Positions 1-8,558 of a stretch of DNA of 64,000 nt are shown here, piece after piece. Made by a program: the position numbers and the translations under genes. The stretch covers positions 868,001 through 932,000 of the forward strand of contig CANMSL010000001.1 in NCBI GenBank assembly GCA_947500505.1. Reading direction: 5' to 3'. The notes beneath the pieces were generated by a model, which ran no database searches, had not been told where the DNA came from, and saw nothing but the letters and a program-made list of their open reading frames with translations. Origin of the DNA: an uncultured Aquimarina sp. (GTDB lineage Bacteria > Bacteroidota > Bacteroidia > Flavobacteriales > Flavobacteriaceae). The first letter of the stretch is position 1; every line of letters begins with the position of its first letter.

Positions 1-623
1 TTAATGCCAAAGTAAAAGTAAAATATGATGATGGGAAACAATCATTTAGTCCTACCGTAACGTTAAGACTGGAAAAGGACAAGAAAATTTGGGTAAGTGC
101 TAAATTATTAGGAATTACTTTGGCCAAAGCATATATAACACCGGATAAAGTGAGTTATTATGAAAAGATTAATAATACTTTCTTCGAAGGTGATTTTAAG
201 TTATTGAGTGAATGGCTGGGAACTGACTTGGATTTTGAAAAAATACAAGAGTTATTACTGGGGCAAGCAATATTTAACCTTAGGGGCGAAAAATACATAT
301 CATCCATAGACAATCAAAAATATAGACTAAGTCCAAAGAAGGAGTTGGAATTATTCGAACGGTTATTCATTTTGAATCCAAATAGCTTTAAAATATTTTC
401 TCAACAGCTAAAACAACCTTTGCAGAATAGAAATCTTCTCATTAACTATAATAGCTACCAAAAGGTGGGAAACCAGGACTTTCCAAAGGAAATTAATATT
501 TTAGCATCCGAAGGAATCAAGAGAACCTCTATTTCGATTGATTATCGTAGCGTTGATTACAATGCCAAGGTGAGTTTTCCGTTTAAAATACCATCAGGAT
601 ACGAGCAAGTAACGATAGAATGA
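1..623 (+). CDS. DUF4292 family protein, 5' end outside window
   Basis: The reading frame is open from base 3, so the gene begins before the window and only about 207 C-terminal residues are seen; the TTG at 120 is not a credible start. The visible part reads as the DUF4292 fold: a run of beta strands (NAKVKVKYDDGKQSF, then KLLGITLAKAYITPDKVSYY) followed by a helix-rich stretch, EWLGTDLDFEKIQELLLGQ. Family members are secreted or lipid-anchored envelope proteins of Bacteroidota, reminiscent of LolA/LolB-type folds; function is not established. Its stop overlaps the next start by 4 bp (ATGA at 620-623), and pairing with an EnvC-like gene is common in flavobacteria, so a joint role at the cell envelope is likely. 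The signal peptide is outside the window. Confidence 0.85.
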   Translation, partial: NAKVKVKYDDGKQSFSPTVTLRLEKDKKIWVSAKLLGITLAKAYITPDKVSYYEKINNTFFEGDFKLLSEWLGTDLDFEKIQELLLGQAIFNLRGEKYISSIDNQKYRLSPKKELELFERLFILNPNSFKIFSQQLKQPLQNRNLLINYNSYQKVGNQDFPKEINILASEGIKRTSISIDYRSVDYNAKVSFPFKIPSGYEQVTIE

Positions 624-1849
624 GGCTACAGAAATTCATATATTCATTCGGAATGCTTTTGATATGCATTTCGTCATTTTCCCAAAGCACAAAGCAACAA
701 CAGCTGGAAGAGCAACGTAGACAACTAAAAGAACAAATCGAACAAATGAAGTCTTTACTTGCCGATACCAAGCTAAAACAACGCTCCGTATTGGATGAAG
801 TAGAAACGCTCAATTCCAGGATAAACACAAGACAAAACCTGATAAAAATTACCAATCAACAAGCAAATCTATTAACGAGAGAGATTAATGCCAATCTCAA
901 AAAAATGGGATCATATCGAGATGAACTAAAGGTGCTAAAAGAGGATTATGCCAGAATGATTATAAAATCCTATAAAAGCAAATCTCAACAAAGCAAAATT
1001 ATGTTTCTTTTGTCTTCATCAGATTTTACACAAGCATATAAAAGGCTTCAGTATATGAAGCAATATAACGAACATCGAAAAGAGCAGGCTGATCAAATAC
1101 AAAAACGTACCGAGGAACTTCAGAAGTTAAATAAAAACTTATTACAACGGAAAAAAAATAAAGAAGTACTGATTGAGGAGAACAGGGAAGCTCAACAACA
1201 ACTAAAAGAAGAGAAGAAACAGCAACAAGCTTTAATGGCTTCTATTCGAAAGAAGGAGGGAACCTATAAAAAAGAAATAAAGAAGAAACAAGAAAAAGCC
1301 AGTGCTATTGATAAAGCAATAGAGAAACTAATTCGAGAAGCCATAGCAAAAGCTAATAAAAAAGCAGGAAAAAAAGCTTCTAAGAAAGGATCAGCAACAA
1401 CCTTTGCTTTGACCCCGGAGGATAAGAAATTAGCAGATAATTTTACTGCTAATAAAGGAAAGTTTCCATGGCCTGTAGGTACGGGTAGAATTACTAAAAA
1501 GTATGGTCAACAACCACATCCCACATTACCTAATATACAGATTAACAGTAGTGGAGTGGAACTGGAAACAAGGCCTGGAGAAAAAGCCAGAGCTATTTTT
1601 GAAGGAGAAGTCATGGCTATCCAAAAATTAAAAAATGCGGGTAGATTAGTACACGTACGACACGGTAATTACATCACTGTATATTATAATTTGGAAAACA
1701 TTACAGTAAAAGAGGGTCAAAAGGTTTCAACAAAACAAAGTATCGGAGAAGTACGTGTAAACCCGTCAACCGGCCGTGCAATTATGAAATTTTTGATTTT
1801 TAAGGATACAAAAAAAATGAATCCTCAATCATGGATTTATAAGATGTAA
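620..1849 (+). CDS. EnvC-like murein hydrolase activator (degenerate M23/LytM)
   Basis: 409 aa. Residues 1-22 form a signal peptide ending in FSQS; residues about 24-255 are a long charged Gln/Lys/Glu-rich coiled coil; residues about 285-409 form a LytM/M23 domain beginning GKFPWPVGTGRITKKYG. The domain lacks the metal site of active M23 peptidases: the first His/Asp positions are replaced around NSSGVE, and the last HxH is replaced by IMKFLIF. This is the pattern of EnvC/NlpD-type regulators that activate N-acetylmuramyl amidases during cell separation rather than cutting peptidoglycan themselves. It is translationally coupled to the upstream DUF4292 gene. The family assignment is firm; the partner amidase is not in the window. 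Confidence 0.9.
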   Translation: MRLQKFIYSFGMLLICISSFSQSTKQQQLEEQRRQLKEQIEQMKSLLADTKLKQRSVLDEVETLNSRINTRQNLIKITNQQANLLTREINANLKKMGSYRDELKVLKEDYARMIIKSYKSKSQQSKIMFLLSSSDFTQAYKRLQYMKQYNEHRKEQADQIQKRTEELQKLNKNLLQRKKNKEVLIEENREAQQQLKEEKKQQQALMASIRKKEGTYKKEIKKKQEKASAIDKAIEKLIREAIAKANKKAGKKASKKGSATTFALTPEDKKLADNFTANKGKFPWPVGTGRITKKYGQQPHPTLPNIQINSSGVELETRPGEKARAIFEGEVMAIQKLKNAGRLVHVRHGNYITVYYNLENITVKEGQKVSTKQSIGEVRVNPSTGRAIMKFLIFKDTKKMNPQSWIYKM

Positions 1850-1856
1850 AAAAGCA

Positions 1857-2444
1857 ATGGAAATAATTGTTATTTCAGTTGTTGCATTTTTAGTTTCGAT
1901 ACTTACTTTTTTTTCAGGATTTGGCCTGGGAACGATTCTTACACCGGTATTGATGATTTTTTCCGGTAGAGATTGCTGTTGCCTTGACAGGTGTGGTACA
2001 TTTTTTAATAATGTTTTTAAGCTGTTTTTAGTTGGTAAAAATGCAAATAAGTCAGTTTTATTGAGGTTTGGTATCCCTGCGGTCATAGCCGCATTTGCCG
2101 GAGCCTGGGTGCTTATTCATATTCCTGATGTAAAGCCACTACTTACCTATAGTTTGTTTGATAAAAAGTTTGAAGTATTTCCGGTAAAATTCCTTATTTC
2201 AATTTTGTTGATCATTTTTGCCATTATGGATTTGATTACATATTTTACGAAACTAAAATTCGGCAAAGAAAAACTTCCTCTTGGAGGTGCATTAAGTGGT
2301 TTTTTCGGAGGTCTTTCTGGTAATCAGGGGGCTTTACGAACTGCCTTTCTTATAAAAGCGGGACTTTCTAAAGAAACATTAGTAGTATCATCGACAGAGT
2401 CTGATCCTTATTTTTACAGGATACAATTAAAAAAAATGAAATAA
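1857..2444 (+). pseudogene. Damaged TauE/SafE-family permease gene
   Basis: The 195-aa reading frame has clear TauE/SafE membrane segments (FGLGTILTPVLMIF; NKSVLLRFGIPAVIAAFAGAW; GALSGFFGGLSGNQGALR), the family of sulfite/sulfonate-type anion exporters. Between about 1960 and 2003 it reads out of frame: the open frame gives SGRDCCCLDRCGT, whereas the neighbouring frame gives the family sequence FPVEIAVALTGVVHFF. Both switch points are T homopolymers (1957-1962 and 2001-2006), so a compensating pair of indels is likely. The C terminus also stops after AGLSKE with an unrelated tail and lacks the last membrane segments; family members are usually about 250-270 aa. It is either a decaying gene or, for the two shifts only, sequencing error in T runs. 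Confidence 0.7.
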
Positions 2445-2491
2445 TAAGTAGGAATATTTTTTTCACTGTGTCTAATTATTAATGACCTTAA

Positions 2492-2537
2492 ACGCTTTCC
2501 GCGAAGTCGGGAGACTTTGCGGAGCTAGAAAGACTTC
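2492..2537. repeat. Imperfect inverted repeat downstream of the TauE relic
   Basis: The convergent gap between the permease relic and the lipoprotein gene holds CCGCGAAGTC and GACTTTGCGG around a 4-base loop (2499-2522), followed by GACTTCGGAGC, which can also pair with the left arm. No long T run follows, so it is a palindromic element or a weak terminator. Confidence 0.4.
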
Positions 2538-2550
2538 GGAGCTGGATAAA

Positions 2551-3141
2551 TTATTTTCTATTAATTAACTCGATATACAGTTTTTTTAAATTCAAATCCT
2601 CAAATTTTAGTGTTCCGAAATCTTTATTATTGAAAATAATATTAGGTTTCTTTTTATTTAAATTAGACTTATCGGTATAAATATAGCCTAGTTTGTGTAA
2701 GAAGAATTTTTTTTGAATTTTATCATACTTAAAAGTTATATATTCATCTATATAATATTTGTTTGAACAGTTTTGCTGTTCAATTGTAAAAAAACTATTT
2801 TTAGCAACAATTTTTTTAAATCCCTCGGATAAACAATTTTGATTTTCATCTTTTAATTTTATAATGCTATTATTAGTTGCAATTGGCTCTTCTTCAGGAT
2901 TAAAAATGGATATTTTTTTCCCGTTTAGGTTTATTTTAAAACCATTATCTAGTAGAAAGGATATTACTGTATCTTGATTATGACTTTTTTGATTTTCAGT
3001 TGTTTCCGGAAAATTTATTTTTTCCTTTTCAAACTTCTTAGAAAAGGTTAAGTTCTCTTTCTCTTCAAAAGCTTTTTCTTCTTTACAACCAATACAAATC
3101 ATTACAGTTGTTACTGTATAAATTAAAAATTTGATTTTCAT
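2551..3141 (-). CDS. Small lipoprotein, candidate immunity protein for the adjacent GH19 effector
   Basis: 196 aa. An N-terminal hydrophobic segment ends in the lipobox MICIGC (Cys19), followed by a Lys/Glu/Asn-rich linker and a C-terminal beta-rich part: FFTIEQQNCSNKYYIDEYITFKYD and then FFLHKLGYIYTDK. It is the last gene of a leftward run, 6 bp behind the LysM-GH19 gene and two behind the TssD-like gene. A lipid-anchored periplasmic protein directly after a secreted wall hydrolase is the usual arrangement for a cognate immunity protein. I do not recognise a named domain; the immunity role is inferred from position, size and predicted location. It is markedly AT- and Lys-rich compared with housekeeping neighbours, fitting accessory DNA. 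Confidence 0.65.
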   Translation of the reverse strand: MKIKFLIYTVTTVMICIGCKEEKAFEEKENLTFSKKFEKEKINFPETTENQKSHNQDTVISFLLDNGFKINLNGKKISIFNPEEEPIATNNSIIKLKDENQNCLSEGFKKIVAKNSFFTIEQQNCSNKYYIDEYITFKYDKIQKKFFLHKLGYIYTDKSNLNKKKPNIIFNNKDFGTLKFEDLNLKKLYIELINRK

Positions 3142-3147
3142 TACTTA

Positions 3148-4671
3148 TTAATTATTACATTCAGTTATTTTAAAAGTTTCTGAAGTAGTTCCAAAATGTT
3201 CTCTTCTCTGAGAATAACTTTCGGTATAAAGATTTATTACTGCAGTAATAGCATTAACGTGGGAATCTTCACTTCCATTGTCAGCTAAATTATTCAAATT
3301 ATTATCAGTCCAATAACCCATGGCTGATAATAAGGCTCCTCTGGCTGTCAAAATATCATCTGGATTATCAATTATATTTATATTAGAATCTGGATAGTTA
3401 CTTTCTATCTCTTCATTAACAGCCTCATAGTTTGTTCGTCCTGTTAACTGAATATATCCCTTCCCTCTATAATTCCATCCATCTCCACTCGCAATATCTC
3501 CATTTCCTAATCTGTTTGCATAAGCTCTATTTCCTATTGCTTCTTGATCAGCAGGGTGTTCATCTGATCTACCATATAATTCAGCTTCTTCTGGATTATT
3601 CCTAAAATAACTAAAAGTATCTTTTAAGGATTGTACACTATAATTCAAATTTTCTGAAAAAGTGGAAATATTGGCTCCAACTTCTTCTCTAATTTGAGCA
3701 AAAAAATGAGCTCTTCTTAAACAAGTATTTATAGAAAATTTATCAAATGCATTATTAAACTCATCTCTTAACTCATTAACTCTATCATCTGTTGCAGTAG
3801 TAAAAATTTCCTTTAATTGATCAGAAGTTATATAACTAGTACAGCAATTTTCATTCTTCAACTCAAACCATTGCCCATCGGTATCTAACCATCTATTGGT
3901 AATTTTTTCACCACGTATTTCTCCTTCTTCCGTATCGCCCAGATATTGAATATTTAGTTCTGTTTGTCCTTCTAAGGTGTGTGCATCTGCAAGTATATAT
4001 AACAAGGTTTTTTTATCGGTAGCATCTTCTAAGGCCTTGGTCCAAGCTTCCTTTTTGTCATCATTACTAGTATCAATACTAATTTTAAAAATAGCTTGAT
4101 CTGTAAAATCGTCTTTATTTAGATACTCAGTCTCACACATACCTCCAATAGTAGTCTTTACCATTGTATTATAATTGCCTTGATCATCCTTGAGCATTAC
4201 ATTTTCATCTTGCTCCTCAATACCTTTTTCTTTCCCTTGACGTACATTAATCGCCATAGTTTTTCCTTGTAACAACTTTGTCTCAACGATAACATAGATT
4301 TCTTTTCCCAGATTACCTGTATCAGCTTTTTTAAAAGTTATTTTCTGTTTCTTTTCTTTAGCGGGAACAGTACTTGGCAATATAATTTCCTGCCCTATAC
4401 TCAGACTATTCTGATTGGCTGTAGTAATTATAGGATCACTTTCTATAATGGCTGCAACAGTGGTACCTTTTTTAGTAGCAATCCCACCTAATGTGTCACC
4501 AGATTCTACCACATATTTTTCATTATCTTCTGCGCCAGATTCACTTTCTACTTCAACTTCTTCAATAGTAGCCTCAGCAAAATAAGCTTTGGTTACTTGC
4601 GGTCTTACAATCTTAATAGCCCGGATTGATTTGAATATATTGGGAAAATCCTTAAATTTTAACGTAGGCAT
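3148..4671 (-). CDS. LysM-GH19 peptidoglycan hydrolase, probable T6SS effector
   Basis: 507 aa with no signal peptide. Residues about 52-99 form a LysM module (VVESGDTLGGIATKKGTT, ending IGQEIILP). Residues about 110-260 form a beta-rich middle domain that begins like the TssD extension encoded upstream (KEIYVIVETKLLQGKTMAI). Residues about 285-500 form a GH19 chitinase/endolysin domain: FFAQIREE with the candidate catalytic Glu329/330, SENLNYS at 339-345, and the diagnostic NRAYANRLGNGD and GWNYRGKGYIQLTGRTNY at 381-415. GH19 endolysins cut glycan strands of peptidoglycan or chitin. The missing signal peptide and the position 3 bp after a TssD/Hcp-like gene point to delivery by a type VI machine rather than Sec. 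A chitin-degrading role is less likely. Confidence 0.88.
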   Translation of the reverse strand: MPTLKFKDFPNIFKSIRAIKIVRPQVTKAYFAEATIEEVEVESESGAEDNEKYVVESGDTLGGIATKKGTTVAAIIESDPIITTANQNSLSIGQEIILPSTVPAKEKKQKITFKKADTGNLGKEIYVIVETKLLQGKTMAINVRQGKEKGIEEQDENVMLKDDQGNYNTMVKTTIGGMCETEYLNKDDFTDQAIFKISIDTSNDDKKEAWTKALEDATDKKTLLYILADAHTLEGQTELNIQYLGDTEEGEIRGEKITNRWLDTDGQWFELKNENCCTSYITSDQLKEIFTTATDDRVNELRDEFNNAFDKFSINTCLRRAHFFAQIREEVGANISTFSENLNYSVQSLKDTFSYFRNNPEEAELYGRSDEHPADQEAIGNRAYANRLGNGDIASGDGWNYRGKGYIQLTGRTNYEAVNEEIESNYPDSNINIIDNPDDILTARGALLSAMGYWTDNNLNNLADNGSEDSHVNAITAVINLYTESYSQRREHFGTTSETFKITECNN

Positions 4672-4674
4672 AAT

Positions 4675-5376
4675 TTATTTTTTTTGAGAAATAATCTCCA
4701 ATTTTATTTTTTGGGTATCAGATTTGATCGTTAAGTCTTCTATAACATCATTTATTAAAACTTCGCCATTATATTTAAAATCATTCTGATTATCATCAAG
4801 ATCTATATCAACATCCTTACCAACACCATTCTTGGTTTTTAAAACAAGATATACGGCAGTTCCTGATTGCAATTCATCATCTGGAATCTTCTCTCCATTC
4901 ATATCTGTATAATACATATCCTCTATCTCAGGCTCCAAATTCTCCTCCCGTTCCGTAACAGGAACAGCATTCCCAAAAGGATTGCTGGGATTCCAGTTTT
5001 TTTCGAAAATCTGACCACGTACTTTTTGTATCCCCGGCGATAAAACCAACTCCATTTTTAGCGGATCATTACCTTCTGCGCTAAACTTTTCTTCTAAATA
5101 GATACAATGGCAATTGGCAAACTCAAAATCAAACAGCTTGCTATAGCCATCTCGTTTATAAAAACGAACATATCCCTGGTACATCGTATGCGTAGAAAAC
5201 ATCCAATCATAGAACAATTCATCATTCTTGCTAGATTCAATAAATATCCTGATTTTACCATCTTGTATGCTTGTTTTAGGGCGACCATTGCTATCGATCA
5301 ATTGTTGATATAAAAATGTGCTATCCAGCACATTTCGTTCTTGGTCATTCATAAATAGTTTTGCCACAAAGGCCAT
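4675..5376 (-). CDS. tssD: TssD (Hcp)-family T6SS tube protein with C-terminal extension
   Basis: 233 aa from the ATG at 5376; an in-frame ATG at 5388 would add four residues, but the family normally begins MxFxAKL, as here (MAFVAKLFMNDQERNVL). Residues 1 to about 130 match the Bacteroidota TssD pattern: NGRPKTSIQDGKIRIFIES, DELFYDWMFS, GYVRFYKRDGYSKLFDFEF, CHCIYLEEKF, LKMELVLSPG. Ordinary TssD ends near residue 130-140; here about 95 residues follow, an acidic linker and a beta-rich domain (GTAVYLVLKTKNGVGKDVDIDL) that resembles the middle domain of the GH19 protein downstream. This makes it an extended Hcp that could carry or dock the effector inside the tube. No other T6SS structural genes are in the window. 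Confidence 0.82.
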   Translation of the reverse strand: MAFVAKLFMNDQERNVLDSTFLYQQLIDSNGRPKTSIQDGKIRIFIESSKNDELFYDWMFSTHTMYQGYVRFYKRDGYSKLFDFEFANCHCIYLEEKFSAEGNDPLKMELVLSPGIQKVRGQIFEKNWNPSNPFGNAVPVTEREENLEPEIEDMYYTDMNGEKIPDDELQSGTAVYLVLKTKNGVGKDVDIDLDDNQNDFKYNGEVLINDVIEDLTIKSDTQKIKLEIISQKK

Positions 5377-5560
5377 AAGCGTGATCATTTAGAATTCGGA
5401 TGATGAAAATATCAAAAATTACGTTCACAAACATTCCGTCTGCTAAAAATTCGATGTAGCGATATTTTCCCGCGATGAAATACGGAAAACACCTTTGCTA
5501 AAAATAAGAACTGTTTATTGTGATCACCTCGTGTATAAGGATATACAGATATAGATCGAA

Positions 5561-6070
5561 TTAAATAAACAACGCTTTTAGTTCTGTGGCATCATCGGGT
5601 TCCATTTTACCTGCAAGTACCAGGCTTAATTGTTTGCGACGTAATGCGGCATCATAGCGCTCTTTTTCTAAAGATGTTTGTGGTTCTACAGGAGGTATTG
5701 CAACAGGCATTCCTGTTTCATTTACGGCAACAAACGTGTAAATAGCTTCATTTGCTTTCGTTTTTTCTCCACTTTGGCGATCTTCTACCCAAACATCAAT
5801 GAACACTTCCATCGAAGTCCTGAAAGCCCGTGATACTTTTGCTTCTATAGTGACAACACTTCCTAATGGAATAGATTTATTAAAAGCAACATGATTCACT
5901 GAAGCTGTAACCACAATCCTTCGAGAATGTCTTCCTGCTGCAATTCCTGCCGCGCGATCCATACGTGCCAATAATTCTCCCCCGAATAAATTATTCAATG
6001 AATTTGTTTCCGCGGTTAGAACTAAATCGGTTAGTACTGCAAGGGATTCTGATGGGTGACGAGCTTCCAT
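5561..6070 (-). CDS. Acyl-CoA thioesterase (hotdog fold, YciA-like)
   Basis: 169 aa from the ATG at 6070; the TTG 18 bases upstream is a poorer start. The single hotdog domain shows the YciA/BACH pattern: TNSLNNLFGGELLARMDRAAGIAAGRHS, where the Asp is the expected catalytic residue, then VVTASVNHVAFNKSIPLGSVVTI and FRTSMEVFIDVWVED. It hydrolyses acyl-CoA thioesters in the cytoplasm, adjusting acyl-CoA and free CoA pools. It stands alone, 172 bp from the tssD start upstream of it in coordinates, and is ordinary core sequence. Confidence 0.9.
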   Translation of the reverse strand: MEARHPSESLAVLTDLVLTAETNSLNNLFGGELLARMDRAAGIAAGRHSRRIVVTASVNHVAFNKSIPLGSVVTIEAKVSRAFRTSMEVFIDVWVEDRQSGEKTKANEAIYTFVAVNETGMPVAIPPVEPQTSLEKERYDAALRRKQLSLVLAGKMEPDDATELKALFI

Positions 6071-6278
6071 TATTTTAATTTTTAGCAAAGATAATCAGGT
6101 ACGATTAACTAATAGCTATTGTACCACTGAAAACTTATATACGGTGATTTTGATCAATTATAGGGTTTTTAATAATTTTATAAAAAAGGAAAAAAATGTA
6201 CGTCCGAATCAGGAATTAGTGTCGAAATTTAATAATTACTAAGCGCTAATTGAGAAAATATTTTAAAAGAAATAAGAT

Positions 6279-7301
6279 TTACAGTTCGTGAATCAGTAAC
6301 CAGGCACGACGATCCTGTTGTTTTTTGATATTTTGTAAAGCTTTTAATGCTTCTAGTCTGTTTTCGTAGCTGTCATAGACTACTTGATGTAACCCATATT
6401 TATTAACTCCGATAAGGCGTGCTTCAAAACCTTTAGCCTTTAGCTTAAGTACTTTTTTTGTAGCATTCTTTTTTATTCGAAATGCTCCAGCAACTACGTG
6501 ATATTTTCCGGAGATAGCAGCATTAACTTCAGTTTCAGTATTTACTGAAGAAGAAGGTTCTTCAGTCTTAACAATAGTTAGATTAATGGCCGGCAACGGA
6601 CTCGTGATCTCAAAAGTAGCTTGCTGAATTCTATTTTCAATTTCCTTATCAGCTTTTATAGATAGACGGTCATTTTCTAAATTAGTACTTGTATTTACCT
6701 GATACAAACCTAATGATCCAAGAAGACCAAGTCCGAAAATCGCAATAGCTGCATAATTCATATATCGGCGATAACCTCTTTTTTCGGGGGTAAATACAAT
6801 TGGTGTAGTTTCTTCAATAGCTTCGACCTGCTCTTTATATACCTCACGAGTTATGTGGGTCGTCACTACTTTTTCTTCCCTAATAATCGAAGGGGATATA
6901 AACGAATTTAAACCAAAAGCTTCTGTTAAGTAATTAATGTCCTGAAAAGGCTCAAACTGAAGCGTATTTTCGACAGAGGTAAAGAAAGCACCAATATTTT
7001 CTAATTCTATTCTTTTTCCTGATGCCATTTTATTATTTAATGACAAAACATACCGCTGAATTTTAGCAACTGCGTCTGTGTAGGATATGTTTTCGGCAGT
7101 AGCAATATAATTTGCTAATAACCCATCGTTATTTTGTAGTTGACTATTAAAAGAAATTAATTTTTGTGGAGGAAAAAAAGCATGCGTAGCTTCCTGGATC
7201 ATTGCAGGTTGACGCTTAGTTAAAAAAGCACCAAAACCCGGTAAGATTATACATTCATATCGATATAATAATTCGCTTATGTATTTTGCCGTATTATTCA
7301 T
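6279..7301 (-). CDS. HU-CCDC81 and SPOR domain protein
   Basis: 340 aa. Residues 1 to about 130 form the HU-CCDC81 type tandem HU-like fold (ISELLYRYECIILPGFGAFLTKRQPA, then GKRIELENIGAFFT). A single membrane helix lies around 183-204 (NYAAIAIFGLGLLGSLGLYQV) and a SPOR domain occupies the last 75 residues (YHVVAGAFRIKKNATKKVLKLKAKGFEARLIG). SPOR domains bind glycan strands lacking stem peptides at division septa; the HU-like part would be cytoplasmic. The family is typical of Bacteroidota and thought to act in cell division or envelope organisation. It is divergently oriented to dprA with 135 bp between the start codons. Confidence 0.88.
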   Translation of the reverse strand: MNNTAKYISELLYRYECIILPGFGAFLTKRQPAMIQEATHAFFPPQKLISFNSQLQNNDGLLANYIATAENISYTDAVAKIQRYVLSLNNKMASGKRIELENIGAFFTSVENTLQFEPFQDINYLTEAFGLNSFISPSIIREEKVVTTHITREVYKEQVEAIEETTPIVFTPEKRGYRRYMNYAAIAIFGLGLLGSLGLYQVNTSTNLENDRLSIKADKEIENRIQQATFEITSPLPAINLTIVKTEEPSSSVNTETEVNAAISGKYHVVAGAFRIKKNATKKVLKLKAKGFEARLIGVNKYGLHQVVYDSYENRLEALKALQNIKKQQDRRAWLLIHEL

Positions 7302-7436
7302 TAACCCTTCTTAAATCCTATTTTTGTATTTATAAATCAAAGTTAAAAATTTTTGGTTTTAATTGTAACTATAGCCTTTGATTTTATTAACAGTTTTGAT
7401 TTTTTTCGTTTCTTGTGCTGACATATAGCAGATTAG

Positions 7437-8540
7437 ATGACCACAGAAAAATTAATTGCATTACTTACCTTAAAAAAAGCACCTAATCTAGGTGATAGTT
7501 CTATAAAAAAATTGATAAGAGAAGTCGGTTCGGCAGAAGATGTTTTAAAGGAAAAACCTGCTAACCTAATAAAAATAGATGGTATCGGAAGTATAAAGGT
7601 TAAGGAAATTCATAAAAAGGAACATCAGAAAGCAGCAGAAAATGAGGTTCAATTTATTTCGGATAATAATATCAACCATTTCGCATATGATGAGATAGCG
7701 TATCCTGATAAATTAAGGCATTGCATAGATGGTCCTGTTGTACTATTCAGTAAAGGAAAGATCGATCTGAAAGATAGAAAATTATTGAGTATTGTAGGTA
7801 CCAGAAAGGTGACTAGTTACGGAGTCAGATTCTGCGAAGAATTGATTGAAACGATCGTTCCTTTAAACCCTGTGATTATCTCCGGTTTCGCATATGGTGT
7901 TGACATTACCGCTCAAAGAGCGGCTGTAAAACATAATTTACAAACAGTAGGTTGTCTCGCTCACGGGTTGAATCAGATATATCCGAAAACTCATAAGAAG
8001 TATATGCCTCAGATTGAAGAAAATGGTGGGTTTTTTACAGACTTCTGGAGCACCGATACTTTTGACAGAAAGAATTTTTTAGGACGCAATCGTATTATTG
8101 CAGGGCTAAGTGAGGCAACAATTGTAATAGAAAGCGCTGATAAAGGAGGATCTTTAGTCACAGCCGAAATTGCGAATTCCTATAATCGCGAAGTTTTTGC
8201 TGTACCTGGAAGAGTGGGTGATCCAGTCAGTGAAGGGTGTAATATGCTGATCAAAACACAAAGAGCACATATGCTCACCAGCGCGGCTGATCTCCTCTAT
8301 ATGCTGAATTGGGAATTAGAAGAAAAAGAGAAGCCTACCGTGCAGAAACAACTTTTTGTAGAGTTGGAAGGTGACGAAAAAAAGATTTATAGTTTTCTGA
8401 ACAAAAATGGGAAAGAATTATTGGATGTAATCGCATTGCACTGTGAAATCCCTACATTTAAGACAGCATCAATTCTCCTGAATATGGAACTGAAAGGAGT
8501 TATCAGACCATTACCAGGTAAATTGTTTGAGGCGGTTTAA
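7437..8540 (+). CDS. dprA: DNA-processing protein DprA
   Basis: 367 aa. An N-terminal helical SAM-like region (1-70) contains an HhH-type element, KIDGIGSIKVKEI. The Rossmann-like DprA core carries LSIVGTRKVTSYG (117-129), ISGFAYGVDITAQ (148-160), GRNRIIAGL (216-224) and GGSLVTAEIA (237-246), and a C-terminal winged-helix-like DML1 region follows. DprA loads RecA on incoming single-stranded DNA during transformation and protects it. Length and motifs are complete. The gene is followed after 18 bp by the DoxX-like gene on the same strand. Confidence 0.95.
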   Translation: MTTEKLIALLTLKKAPNLGDSSIKKLIREVGSAEDVLKEKPANLIKIDGIGSIKVKEIHKKEHQKAAENEVQFISDNNINHFAYDEIAYPDKLRHCIDGPVVLFSKGKIDLKDRKLLSIVGTRKVTSYGVRFCEELIETIVPLNPVIISGFAYGVDITAQRAAVKHNLQTVGCLAHGLNQIYPKTHKKYMPQIEENGGFFTDFWSTDTFDRKNFLGRNRIIAGLSEATIVIESADKGGSLVTAEIANSYNREVFAVPGRVGDPVSEGCNMLIKTQRAHMLTSAADLLYMLNWELEEKEKPTVQKQLFVELEGDEKKIYSFLNKNGKELLDVIALHCEIPTFKTASILLNMELKGVIRPLPGKLFEAV

Positions 8541-8558
8541 AAACTATATTAAAAAATT

